DNA of 64,000 nucleotides from Nannobrachium achirus (lineage: Eukaryota; Chordata; Actinopteri; Myctophiformes; Myctophidae): NCBI GenBank assembly GCA_963921795.1, contig OY997653.1:5912104-5976103 (forward strand). The letters run 5' to 3'. How positions within the stretch are numbered: position 1 is the stretch's first letter; each line of letters starts with the position of its first letter. Position numbers and translations under genes: made by a program. Positions 23,695 to 32,589 of the stretch are shown here, in pieces. The notes under the pieces were generated by a model. The model worked only from the letters and a program-made list of their open reading frames with translations, was not told the origin of the DNA and did not search any database.

Positions 23695-23798
23695 GCTTGG
23701 GTAACTGTGTAATTAATGTTAAAGTAGTTTTAAATGGGCTACTTTTTATTTGTACTTTTCACTCAAGTAACAATAACTCTTTCCACCTCTAATAACAG

Positions 23799-23938
23799 GT
23801 GCGACAAGAAGTCGTGAACTCTGTGTAATCCTGTGCCCCGAACAGGGGTACACGACTCAATTTCTACGCAACCCATCAACCGCAATTGGGCAGGCCACAA
23901 TTTTCGTACGCCCATTGCAGAGAAGCATAGATATTGAG
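23799..23938 (+). pseudogene. HECT/UBZ-family exon (RPLQRSIDIE)
   Basis: Acceptor AATAACAG, one open frame ending TTQFLRNPSTAIGQATIF then VRPLQRSIDIE, and a donor GAG|GTATGT. The C-terminal VPLQRS.D pattern precedes the UBZ finger in this family. The next exon of the same gene is at 25920, separated by the retrotransposon insertion at 23953. Confidence 0.45.
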
Positions 23939-23940
23939 GT

Positions 23941-25793
23941 ATGTGTCAAGAACTGGTGGCCAACGGGAGACGAGCGGAAAAGCGCAGGGCTAAAGGACAA
24001 CATCATCTCACCACCATCCCAGGCAGTCAGCAGAACATGTCTATCCTAACCAAGCCCTTCACCTTTGAGGAGCTTGAAGCAGGACTAAGCACCATGAAGC
24101 TGGGCAAAGCTGCAGGTCCTGATGACATACTGACCGAGATGATCACCCACCTGGGCCCAGCCGCCAAACAATGGCTTATGAACATGTATAACACCTGCCT
24201 CCAAACCCAGCACATACCAACAATCTGGAGGAAAGCCATCATCATCGCGCTTTTAAAACCTGGAAAAGACCCCAACCTCCCCAAAAGCTACCGGCCCATC
24301 TCCCTATTATGTATCACCTACAAGCTGTTCGAGAGACTACTCCTTACCCGACTATCCCCCCAGATAGACGCTGAGCTGATTAAAGATCAAGCTGGTTTCA
24401 GACCCGGAAAATCTTGCTCAGGCCAACTGCTAAACCTCACCCAATACATCGAGGACGGCTACCAGAAGAAGCTGATAACAGGCGCTGCCTTTGTAGATCT
24501 GTCGGCAGCTTATGACACCGTCCAACACAGGCTGCTGATCAAAAAACCTTTCGACATGACAGCGGACAACAAACTGTGCAATTCAATCAGATGTCTTCTG
24601 AGCAACCGGATGTTCTATGTCACACTCAACAATAAAAAAAGCAGATGGTTCCACCAGAACAACGGGCTGCCACAGGGCAGTGTCCTGGCACCTCTCCTCT
24701 TCAATGTCTATACCAACGACCAGCCCTTACCAGAAGGATGCAGCAGGTTCATCTATGCAGATGACCTAGCCATGACAACGCAGCAGCATACCTTCCCAGA
24801 AGTTGAGTCAACCCTGGAAAGAGGACTCTCAGATATGTCTGCGTACTATCTGGAAAACCATCTGCGTCCAAACCCTGGGAAGACCCAAATCTGCAGCTTC
24901 CATCTCAAAAACAGGGAGGCTAAACGGGAGCTCAACGTGACTTGGGACGGAATAAGGCTCGAAAATCACCAGCACCCAGTCTACCTGGGAGTAACCCTAG
25001 ACCGTACCCTCAGCTACAAGGAGCACATCAAGAAGACGAGAGCTAAGGTGTCAACCAGGAACAGCCTCCTGCGACAACTGACTAATTCAAAGTGGGGAGC
25101 TCACCCAAGTACACTACGTACAACGGCACTAGCCCTGTGCTATTCCACCGCCGAATATGCCTGCCCAGCTTGGTACAAATCAAGTCACGCGCACAAAATA
25201 GACCCTATCCTAAATGAGACCTGCAGGATAGTGACTGGGTGTATTAAAACAACCCCCACCCCCTGCCTTTATGCCCTCTCTGGCATCGCCCCCCTGACAT
25301 CCGCAGAGCAGTCATCGCCAAAGCAGAACGCACAAAGCAGGCCAATGACAACCGGCACCTACTTCATGAACACTATGCCCCCCAGAAACGACTCAAGTCC
25401 AGGAGCAGCTTCTTAGACACCACTGCAACACTGGAGACCACGCCATCTGCTGCCAGGATCACTGAGTGGCACAAGCAGTGGAACAGCCTGGGCAGCCGGA
25501 CAACCCAGTGGACAGAGAGAGGCATCACCCCAGAGGAATGTCTCGCTACTGGCCATGACCAACCTTGGGCTGTCTGGAAGACATTAAACCGTCTGCGGGT
25601 CGGTGAAGGACGATGCAAGGCATCCATGAAGAAATGGACATTAGCAGCTTCTGATGCATGTGCATGCGGCGAACCACAAACTATGGAACACATCATGAGA
25701 TGTAGATATGCTCCACAATGTACTGGACATGACCTGGCCGAGCCAAATGCCGCTGCACTCGCCTGCGCCACCCACTGGAAAGATGTGATATAG
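23941..25793 (+). pseudogene. Non-LTR retrotransposon reverse transcriptase, one frameshift
   Basis: The frame opening at 23941 carries the reverse transcriptase block order: GKAAGPDDI (about residues 55-63), SYRPISLL (116-123), QAGFRPGKSC (150-159), FVDLSAAYDTV (184-194), NGLPQGSVLAPLLFN (241-255) and the catalytic IYADDLA (271-277). Thumb-like sequence follows (LGVTLDRTLSYKEHI). Near 25290 a one-base shift moves the C-terminus to the next frame, which reads DIRRAVIAKAERTKQ and ends with a CCHC-like knuckle CACGEPQTMEHIMRC before the TAG at 25791-25793. The gag-like ORF1 and endonuclease are missing. The clade is uncertain: Jockey/CR1-like by motif style. It is non-functional as it stands because of truncation and frameshift. 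Confidence 0.9.
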
Positions 25794-25829
25794 ATGGTGG
25801 CCGGACACGAGGAAGAAATGTGTCAAGAA
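23941..25829 (+). mobile_element. 5'-truncated non-LTR retrotransposon with 12-bp TSD
   Basis: The insertion (23953-25817) is flanked by perfect copies of ATGTGTCAAGAA at 23941-23952 and 25818-25829, as expected for target-primed reverse transcription. It sits 2 bases after the splice donor of the 23799 exon, so the donor itself remains intact. The element lacks the endonuclease domain, so it is 5' truncated. It ends shortly after the reverse transcriptase ORF stop, without a long poly(A) tract. Confidence 0.88.
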
Positions 25830-25919
25830 GAGGTTTTAGTGAGGTGTTCCAAATTGAAATTGACATGGATAAATGCTTCAAACTTAAGAATTTGAAATAT
25901 TTTCTCCCTGTCATTATAG

Positions 25920-26026
25920 ACCACTGCACAGACGTCATCAACAGCTGGACCCCTGACGGAGTGCCTGTCATGTCACGAGCGCTTTCCGTTCAATAAAATG
26001 AAACCGGATTTGCGAACATGCACAAG
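25920..26026 (+). pseudogene. UBZ4-type zinc finger exon, copy 1 (ligand His lost)
   Basis: Exon with a TATAG acceptor and CACAAG|GTAGGC donor. The frame reads TSSTAGPLTECLSCHERF then PFNKMKPDLRTCTR. The two sister copies at 49907 and 52093 read CLSCHERFPFNKMKPHLPTC or nearly so, with spacing C-x2-C-x11-H-x3-C. This is the spacing of RAD18-type UBZ4 ubiquitin-binding fingers. In this copy the His has become Asp, so zinc binding should fail. The upstream exon (23799) and downstream exons suggest it belongs to the HECT/UBZ-like family. Confidence 0.65.
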
Positions 26027-26057
26027 GTAGGCAGAAGGCAGGAGGGCAGAAGCAGCG

Positions 26058-26443
26058 GCTGCTGCAGCTGCCACGAGAGAGTGTTTTCTGCTGGTGATTC
26101 AGTCAGAGTGTATCAAAGGGTGCGTTCGTTAGATGTCACAGTTATTGTCCACGACATTGCAAGCGGCGCGAAGGCCAGCGGACCTTGGTCCTGCTCTTCG
26201 CCCCCGAGCGCCGCAGGCGCGAGTGGCCACGAAGAGCGGGCCAGGGCCGCGCGGCCGGCGGAGCGCCGCGCGAGTTACAAAGCCGTGGTGAATGCAATCG
26301 TTATATTTATGCCCAGGCCGTAAGGCCTGGGCAAGCCCACAATAAACGCCCGCGCAGTCCACCCGGTGCGCATTTCCGAACGCACCCTTTGATACACTCG
26401 GACTGAAAGACCAGAGGAAAACACCATCCCCAGCTGCCACAGC
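26058..26443. mobile_element. MITE with about 65-bp imperfect terminal inverted repeats
   Basis: 26058-26125 and 26376-26443 are imperfect reverse complements. The inner 22 bp (26106-26127 against 26378-26399), including TATCAAAGGGTGCGTTCG, are perfect. The interior is CpG-rich (26160-26280) and non-coding. No confident target-site duplication was identified. TIRs of the GGGTGCGTTCG kind suggest a DNA-transposon MITE; superfamily unassigned. Confidence 0.65.
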
Positions 26444-26608
26444 AGATCGCGGGCCTGCACCCTCTGGCGCAGAGGTAAGAATTTGCTTATTTTCAGTGTG
26501 CAACTGTGGATTTCCTCTTTGTCACTAACTGATGTTAATGTTACTGATGTTACTTAGTGAAAAAACATTTAATTATGTGTATTGACTGACTGAAATTGAT
26601 CTTTTCAG

Positions 26609-26877
26609 AGGCTGCCTAAGGGCTGGAGGTCAACACTGCCTGTGGAACAGCAGGATCGGGTGGGCCGTCGTATCTTCAAGTGGACGGGACATAAGTATGA
26701 AGCCGTGCCTGAGCGGATGTGGTGGTACCCCACAGAGGGCTGGCTGGTACTATATGGGGACAGAGTACCTGGAGTGCGCTAAGTGCAAAAAGAAATGGCC
26801 TTCCTGGTCCCCGGCCATCTTGGATCTGTTATTCATCCGTCTTCGGAGAGATCCTGAAGTTGGACTCCACAAAGAAG
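26609..26877 (+). pseudogene. DUF6729-type exon with internal deletion
   Basis: From the TTTTCAG acceptor the frame reads RLPKGWRSTLPVEQQDRV to ERMWWYPT. A second frame then gives GWYYMGTEYLECAKCKKK and WPSWSPAILD, which matches the core of the DUF6729 domain (a Trp-Trp-Tyr-Pro motif, then YYL.AEYLEC..CKKK...WS..I). A third frame ends with SVFGEILKLDSTKK before a GC-type donor (AAG|GCAAGC). The residues that should lie between WWYP and YY, and between WSPAILD and SVFGEIL, are missing. The exon is therefore a deleted, frameshifted remnant of the DUF6729 plus transposase-like gene whose later exons follow. Confidence 0.6.
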
Positions 26878-26915
26878 GCAAGCGCACACACACGCACTTG
26901 CAGACAAAACAAACG

Positions 26916-26916
<1 letters not shown>

Positions 26917-26978
<62 letters not shown>
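26917..26978. repeat. (AC)n microsatellite
   Basis: About 30 AC units in the intron after the DUF6729-type exon. Confidence 0.95.
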
Positions 26979-26999
26979 CGCGTTACGTGCCTGCATGCC

Positions 27000-27315
27000 T
27001 GATGAGAAACACCTGTGGAACCAGCTGCAACTAATTGGCCGGCTATATGCAGTGATCAATGCACAGGTCTCTCAACCAGCGTCCTGATCGCAGCCAAGGC
27101 ACGACGAAGTTTGTCCGAGCGTACGTGGAGTTATGTCTGAGCGTGATTTCGGGCGTCCAGTAGCTGAACCCGACCAGTTCGGGCTAGGTCGAGAGAGTCC
27201 TCGATCTGACTGGGTCTGGGATGAGTTTAATGAGCTGCCTGACGCCACAGAGTTGGAGTCAATGAGGTCGGAGGACATGAGGAGCATCCTCAAACTCCAA
27301 ATTGCGACCCTCAAA
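27000..27315 (+). pseudogene. Possible exon remnant ending KLQIATLK
   Basis: A stretch reading GNQLQLIGRLYAVINAQ-like sequence near 27010-27068 resembles the LGNS..QL...L part of the DUF6729 family. A separate open frame (27133-27315) reads SERDFGRPVAEPDQFGLG, WVWDEFNELPDATELESM and SILKLQIATLK and ends at a donor (AAA|GTAAGT). The second part is acidic and unrecognised. Treat as a weakly supported pair of fragments. Confidence 0.3.
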
Positions 27316-28840
27316 GTAAGTTGGCCTTACCTCCCTCTGACCTTTCTTTTGTAAGGGGAGGGGGGGGGGGGGCTAATCTCTAGGACTCGGATGGATTTAA
27401 CAAGATTGGGGGATTTTAGGTATTTTTCAGATCTTGTAGATCACCTATTTTCAACCACGGTCAAAGTATAGATCAGCTATTTTCAACCACGGTCAAAGTA
27501 CATAAAGGTTTAAGTGTGCCCCTAGATTGTTAATATCCGATTCTTTTTTATATTTCAGATAATGTGTTTATTTTTTTTATAGACCTGTTATGGTCATGAT
27601 TCAGGGTTATCTCTTTATGTGATTCTGGTAATATTATTGTCTTCTCGTTGTGTATGTCCGAGGCAAAAAAATTGACAAAAATGTCCACCACAAGCGAACA
27701 TGGTGATGACCCAGGCTGCACTGCACACACAAAACATCTCCAGCTGGCAGAGTATAAACAATGAACACAGAACCACAGTGAATACCTTAGCCAACAGTGC
27801 CATCGTCAGGTCAACTATTCAGTGCATTTGAGGAGGATCCAAATCCCAGTGATCTTTTCTCATGATCCATTTCTATGTTCTCTGATGCTATGTGAGACTC
27901 TGGTCTGAGTAGACAGACACATGAGAATTGACACCAACAATAATATAAGTATTCCCCCGTTTTATTCAAAACCAGTACTGGATCAAGTATACTATATTAG
28001 TGGTAATGGTATAATGGCAACTACATGAAGATATTATAGAGCTGTTCAGCTTTTTGATCATCAGCTCTTGCTTGTGGTGTTCATATGTCTTTCTTGTGGA
28101 CCCTCTTCTACTATTTACAAAAAAAAAATATCTTGTAGATCAGCTATTTTCAACCACGGTCAAAGTACATAAAGGTTTAAGTGTGCTGCTTGATTGTTAA
28201 CAGTTTGCCAGCCGAAATAGAATGGTTGTTGGTAGATTAGCCGTGAAATTTCTATTATTGTATTGTGATCTGTGACATAATATTATGTTTATAAACATGA
28301 GCCGCCGCCACTCCTTCTTGGACCGCACCGTTGTTTTTTTTTTCTTTTTTTTTTTTTTTCAGGTCATTAGCTCACCGTGATTATCTGGATCTCCGTTGGG
28401 ATAGAGTGGTAGTTTTGGCCGAGCATCGATCTCCCCGTGCGTTTCGCGTGCGCGATCCGTGCGCATAATAATCCATGCATATAATCCAAGAATGACTGAA
28501 CAGTCGATGTGACCATTTTGGCTAGCTTAGCCCTTAGCACTCCAGCTATGCTAATGTTATCCTCCAGACAGTAAACGGACGGTGTCAAGGAAGCATGAAG
28601 AAGGAAAGGCCATGACGTCACCTCTGCTTCATGTCAGAGCAGCCATGAGCTATCGATGGACGAGCGGTGACTAGGGAAGGTTAGACGATCGCCGATTTTC
28701 GGATTCATTTTTAATGACCTAGTCCGGAAAAAGACGGCGCGGCTGAGACTCCTTGCTCAGATGTCCGGTATATTCCGGTTTTAATATTAAGGGGCTCCCC
28801 GTGGCTTGGAAAGGGTTAATGTCTGATTCTTTTTTTTTAG
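27316..28840. other. Intronic/intergenic DNA with a directly repeated 70-90 bp segment
   Basis: Includes a G tract (27360-27371). A segment beginning CTTGTAGATCA..CTATTTTCAACCACGG occurs at 27433-27525 and again at 28131-28200. T-rich tracts occur near 28335. GC-richer DNA at 28370-28760 has no recognisable gene. The 5' half of the repeated segment resembles one arm of the palindrome found in several MITEs. Confidence 0.5.
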
Positions 28841-30024
28841 ATGACGATGAAGATTGCCGGTCTGCGGTCAAGTGCGGTCAAGGTCTCATGACCGTTCTCA
28901 CAGAGAAAGAAGGCGAGGGTCTTCTGCCCATGGCAGACGGTCTGATGAAGCGGTACAAAGAGGCAGGTGTGGCCCCTCCTAAGGTCATTTATGTGGACCG
29001 GGACTGCTGCTCAAGCACGGGACAGAGCCCTGTGAAGACCATGTTCCACGAGTGGAAGGAGCTCGTTGTCAAGCTGGACATCTGGCACCTGATGCGGCGC
29101 TTCACCCTTGACAGCCATCCTCTCTATGCCCCCTTCATGGCGCGGCTGTCATTTGCCATTTTTGAATGGGAGAAGGAGGAAGGAGGATGTCGCCGCCCTG
29201 GAATGGGCCAAGCAGTCCGAGGTGGGGGGGTGGCAACGCCCACCTGTCCCTCAAAGACAGGGGTGGGCAATTATTTTTTCCATGGGGCCACATGAACAAC
29301 AGAAAATATTGTAGAGGGCCGGGCCAAAAGCAGTGCTCCCTGCAAGATGTGCACCCCGCAAACTAAACACACAAAATTACCTCCGACTTCAGTAATAAAT
29401 ACTTAGCAGTCCAATTTTTTTTTGCCACTTTAGCCATTTTTGATGGGTACGGTAAGGCAGGTCATCTTGGCGTGTGACCAGTCTGACCACCTGCTTGTTA
29501 TTGAGACAACATCCAATGATCATGCACATGTGCTTATGTACGCATTGCGTCCATACAGTATGTACGTGAATAAAAGACTTTAGTCCATGCATGAGGTACA
29601 ATTAGAAAATGTGTTTATTTTGTAATTTGCCATTATCCCTACAAGGGCCGGTCAGAGTGAACCAAAGGGCCGCATTCGGCCCCCGGGCCGCACAATGACC
29701 ACGTCTGCTCAAAGAGTACGCCCGTCACAAAAACGCGTACTGTAGCAGAGATGGAGAGGCTGATCTAGGAGGTATTGGATTTGTTCTGGGATGTGAAGGA
29801 CACCACGGGCGTCTTGCTCTTTAACAAGGACAGGATGTTGGAGATCTGGGGGGAGCAGCGTCGCCATCTACACTGCATCGAAGACCCAGACCCAGCTAAA
29901 GTGTCACTCTACACCAAGACACGGGAGCTGACCAAGGGAGGGGTCACACTCCCTGTCTACCGGTGCGCCAGAGGGTCCACCTCCCTGGAATCCTTTCATC
30001 TGCATCTGTGCCAATTCATCCCAG
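28841..30024 (+). pseudogene. DDE-type transposase-like exon of DUF6729 gene, interrupted
   Basis: After a T-rich acceptor the frame reads GLMTVLTEKEGEGLLPMADG, then YKEAGVAPPKVIYVDRDCCS, WKELVVKLDIWHLMRRF and APFMARLSFAIFEWEKE. A shift leads to DVAALEWAKQSEVGG, and the hAT element at 29258 interrupts. After it come VAEMERLI, a TAG, EVLDLFWDVKDTTGVLLF, IWGEQRRHLHCIEDP and YRCARGSTSLESFHLHLCQF, with donor CCAG|GTATGT. The Asp in YVDRDCC, the Asp in LDIWHLMRRF and the Glu in SLESFH have the spacing and context of a DDE/RNase H-fold transposase triad (inference). The copy is dead through frameshift, stop and insertion. Confidence 0.7.
29258..29707. mobile_element. hAT-type MITE inside transposase-like exon
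   Basis: Starts CAGGGGTGGGCAATT and ends CCACGTCTG, flanked by the perfect 8-bp duplication CTCAAAGA (29250-29257 and 29708-29715). Contains the GGGCCGCA..CGGCCC segments common in fish hAT MITEs. No coding capacity. Confidence 0.88.
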
Positions 30025-30114
30025 GTATGTGTTGTCACTGTATGTCAGATGTATTCTTTACTGTGTGCTTGTGTCTCACACACAAAAAAAAATCACACCC
30101 CGTGTGAAGTGGAG

Positions 30115-30158
<44 letters not shown>

Positions 30159-31060
30159 ATCATGTGTACCGATTTTTGTGACATTTGAAGAAAATATGTA
30201 GGAAAAGGAGCAAAAAGTGTGTTTTGGAGAAAATTCAAGATGGCGGAAAATCTATCATGGCGCAAATGGGCGTGGCCTATATGGGGAGATGCGTCATGAC
30301 CCAAGGAATCCAGGGAAAAAATATTTTTAATTTTCCGACCTACGGTTCAAGAGTTACAGGCCAAAACGTAAAGTGGGGTGTTATGGCGCCACCATGCGGC
30401 CAAATGACACAATTATTTTTTATTTAATCCTTGAAATCATTATGAACCTCCTCTCCAAGTCTTGAAACTGTAGCCCCTATGGTTTGCGAGAGACAAATAA
30501 TTGAATGTGAGTTTTTGCGATTCCCATTATAAGTCAATGGGGAAAATTAATTCACTAATAAATTAATATCAATTAAACTATTGAACCTTTCTCTTAGCAA
30601 GTTACTAGCCCACCATTCCCGAGTAAGCCGGTCGATTTGACATATGGCGCGAGTGTGTGGTGGCAAAACTGTGGGACTAGTAGCGTGCCGAAGTTTAGGA
30701 AGTTCAGGCTACATACAGACACACACACACACACACAGACCCACACGGCCACGTATAGGGAGCCTGTGCTTCACACAGCTCCAAAAACATAGGAGAAATC
30801 AGCAGTTTAAAAGGAAAGAGTGAGTGGATGAATACTGTGTGCTTGTGTCACACACAAAACAACATAGGAGAAATCAGCAGTTTAAAAGGAAAGAGTGAGT
30901 GGATGAATACTGTGCGCTTGTGTCTCACACACAAAAAAACATAGTAGAAATCAGCAGTTTAAAAGGAAAGAGTGAGTGGATAAACACATGTAACCCACTT
31001 TTATTGTAATTGTAAATTACATTGTAAATTAACCACATCCGCTTCCATGTTATACTGTAG
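30025..31060. other. Intron with GT repeat and a triplicated 75-bp tandem repeat
   Basis: A (GT)n tract lies at 30115-30158 and a short CA tract at 30719-30738. A tandem repeat (30787-30990) of three units of about 75 bp is built on CATAGGAGAAATCAGCAG then AAGAGTGAGTGGATGAATAC and a CACACA tail. The segment 30300-30700, with GTTATGGCGCCACCATGCGG, looks like a dispersed repeat of unknown class. No exon seen. Confidence 0.6.
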
Positions 31061-31181
31061 GCGCGAGTGCCAATGACCTCCATTTCCAGGTCTACCTGCT
31101 GGAGGGCATGACCAGATGGAATGAAAACCGTGCCAGGGAAGCCGTCCAGGGTGGCTGCAGATCCGAGCTGCGTTGCTACAA
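31061..31181 (+). CDS. DUF6729/transposase-like gene exon (YLLEGMTRWNENR)
   Basis: Bounded by ACTGTAG and CAA|GTACGT. It reads ASANDLHFQVYLLEGMTRW then NENRAREAVQGG and SELRCYK, all in one frame. This directly follows FIPG of the previous exon in the family order (FIPG..A...HFQ.YLLEG..RWN.DR). It is open and shows no defects by itself. Confidence 0.6.
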
Positions 31182-31191
31182 GTACGTGCGG

Positions 31192-31194
<3 letters not shown>

Positions 31195-31238
<44 letters not shown>
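31195..31238. repeat. (AC)n microsatellite in intron
   Basis: About 21 AC units just after the 31061 exon donor. Confidence 0.95.
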
Positions 31239-31240
<2 letters not shown>

Positions 31241-31291
31241 CACTTGTAGGCTACTTAATTTATAAATAAACACGTATTTCTTTGCCTACAG

Positions 31292-31383
31292 TGCCAAGCT
31301 CCTGCACAACTTCAATCAGCTGACCCAGGAGATGATGGGTATGACACTGGTGGAAGGCTACACACAGCCGAGGAAGTATACAG
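31292..31383 (+). CDS. DUF6729/transposase-like gene exon (LLHNFNQLTQEMMG)
   Basis: GCCTACAG acceptor, then KLLHNFNQLTQEMMGM and TLVEGYTQPRKYTG, donor ACAG|GTAACT. In phase with the exons on either side. Confidence 0.6.
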
Positions 31384-31498
31384 GTAACTTACTGTGGGGA
31401 AGATACTTACATGTGAACTAATTCAGCTGTGTTGGACATAGCTTTATTTTTACCTGATGTGTACCACATTACTTTAAGCAGATGTGTTGTGTTTTCAG

Positions 31499-31755
31499 GG
31501 GAACTCATCGGGGTGGAGTACCTGTTTTCCCAGACGGGACAGGTGCCCGTGGACCCGGTCAGAGCCCCTGACGCTCCAGGCGCCCAGGGTGAAGTGCATC
31601 TTGAGGCTCAGGGCGGCGAGGTGGACGAGACGTGGATGGCTGAAGCTGACGAGGGATTTGAGGATGACATCCTCCTGGCGGCACTTCCACTGGAGAACCT
31701 CAACCTTCAACACCTTCTCCAGCCAGCCACTGCCCCAGCGTCGTCGCCGGAGGAG
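31499..31755 (+). CDS. DUF6729/transposase-like gene exon (GELIGVEYLFSQTGQ)
   Basis: TTTTCAG acceptor, GELIGVEYLFSQTGQVPV, an acidic stretch (GGEVDETWMAEADEGFED), a Leu-rich run (ALPLENLNLQHLLQ) and a donor GGAG|GTAAAG. YTGELIGV.YL..QTG is a conserved family block across the exon join with 31292. The acidic tail resembles a disordered linker. Confidence 0.6.
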
Positions 31756-31852
31756 GTAAAGCGAACAGTCTTACATCCATTTATTCTCTTAATCATTAAT
31801 GTTTGCACTCAGTGTGGCTTCATGAATTTTTTTTTTCTGGCCTTTGTCGCAG

Positions 31853-31939
31853 GATGCAATTGGCCCTGACGGTCACGGCGTCTACCATCATGTGGTGGCT
31901 CTAGCAAAGGAGGTTGTGAAGCTGCGGAATGCACAATTC
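31853..31939 (+). CDS. DUF6729/transposase-like gene exon (DAIGPDGHGVYHHVVALA)
   Basis: GTCGCAG acceptor, DAIGPDGHGVYHHVVALA then KEVVKLRNAQF, donor TTC|GTAAGG. The GPD....Y.HV..LA..VV.LR motif leads in the family to an exon like that at 18356 (VHRLAEALV). No such exon follows here: from about 31966 the sequence belongs to the HECT-like unit also seen at 53765, suggesting a rearrangement breakpoint. Confidence 0.55.
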
Positions 31940-32118
31940 GTAAGGACCAGTCAGACGGCGAAGAAAAGTTTCATGCTCACAATGCGTTGGCACTTGTAGA
32001 TTAGCAATTTTCAGTGTGATTTGGTGTTGAGGGGAAATGAGCAGTTCATTTCCATAGCAGACAATTGTTATTTACTATAATGTATGAAGGGTTCAAGTGG
32101 TTATTGTATTCTGTGCAG

Positions 32119-32193
32119 TTAACACGGCGGTTACCAGGCTGTTTGACGGTGAGCCAGGTCATTTGGTGCCCTCCGACATGTTCTTCATCACAG
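32119..32193 (+). pseudogene. HECT-like exon (TRLFDGEPGHLVPS), 24-bp deletion
   Basis: Paralogue of 53921-54019. Reads VTRLFDGEPGHLVPS then DMFFITG, lacking the eight codons NSERLIES present in the other copy. The expected donor after ATCACAG is GATAGG in both copies, so splicing here is doubtful. Confidence 0.5.
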
Positions 32194-32434
32194 GATAGGA
32201 CCAGTGTAATTCTTGCAGTTATGGGTTAAGTGTCTTGCTCACAGACAATTTGATACATAAACCATGGCCAGGAGGAAAACCAGTGACCTTGTGATTTTCA
32301 TACCCCAGTAGAAAAAAGCAGTGTAGGTTTTTATCTTGTTGTAGGCTATACAAAGATGGATGACTGGAGTTGTTTTAATGGCAAGCAACTTTTGGTTGAA
32401 TCATTAAACTTTGTATACTTTTGGTTTCATTTAG

Positions 32435-32589
32435 GGAGGATCATGGGCTTTTCCTTCCTGCATGGGGGACCCTCTGTGTACAGGATCAGTCCAGCAGTCC
32501 AGCACGTTGTCTTCGGGGGGACACCTGAGACCGCAACACTCCAGATTGAAGACTGCGAGGACTTAGATATCCGGAGCACCATTCAGTTG
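32435..32589 (+). CDS. HECT-like exon (GFSFLHGGPSVYRISPAV)
   Basis: CATTTAG acceptor, IMGFSFLHGGPSVYRISPAV, VFGGTPETATLQIEDCED and DIRSTIQL, donor TTG|GTATGA, all in one frame. The HGGP...ISPAV..... GG..E.A.L..EDC.D.D.R motif is the family's HECT-like mid-domain. Its sister at 54263 has lost one G and is frameshifted. Confidence 0.6.

Noticed and set aside
26018..26503. GC-rich open frames on both strands
   Set aside because: They overlap the CpG-rich core of the MITE at 26058-26443 and have no recognisable motif.
30116..30158. GT/CA tracts as regulatory Z-DNA elements
   Set aside because: Several tracts occur in introns throughout the window, and nothing in the sequence singles out a regulatory role.
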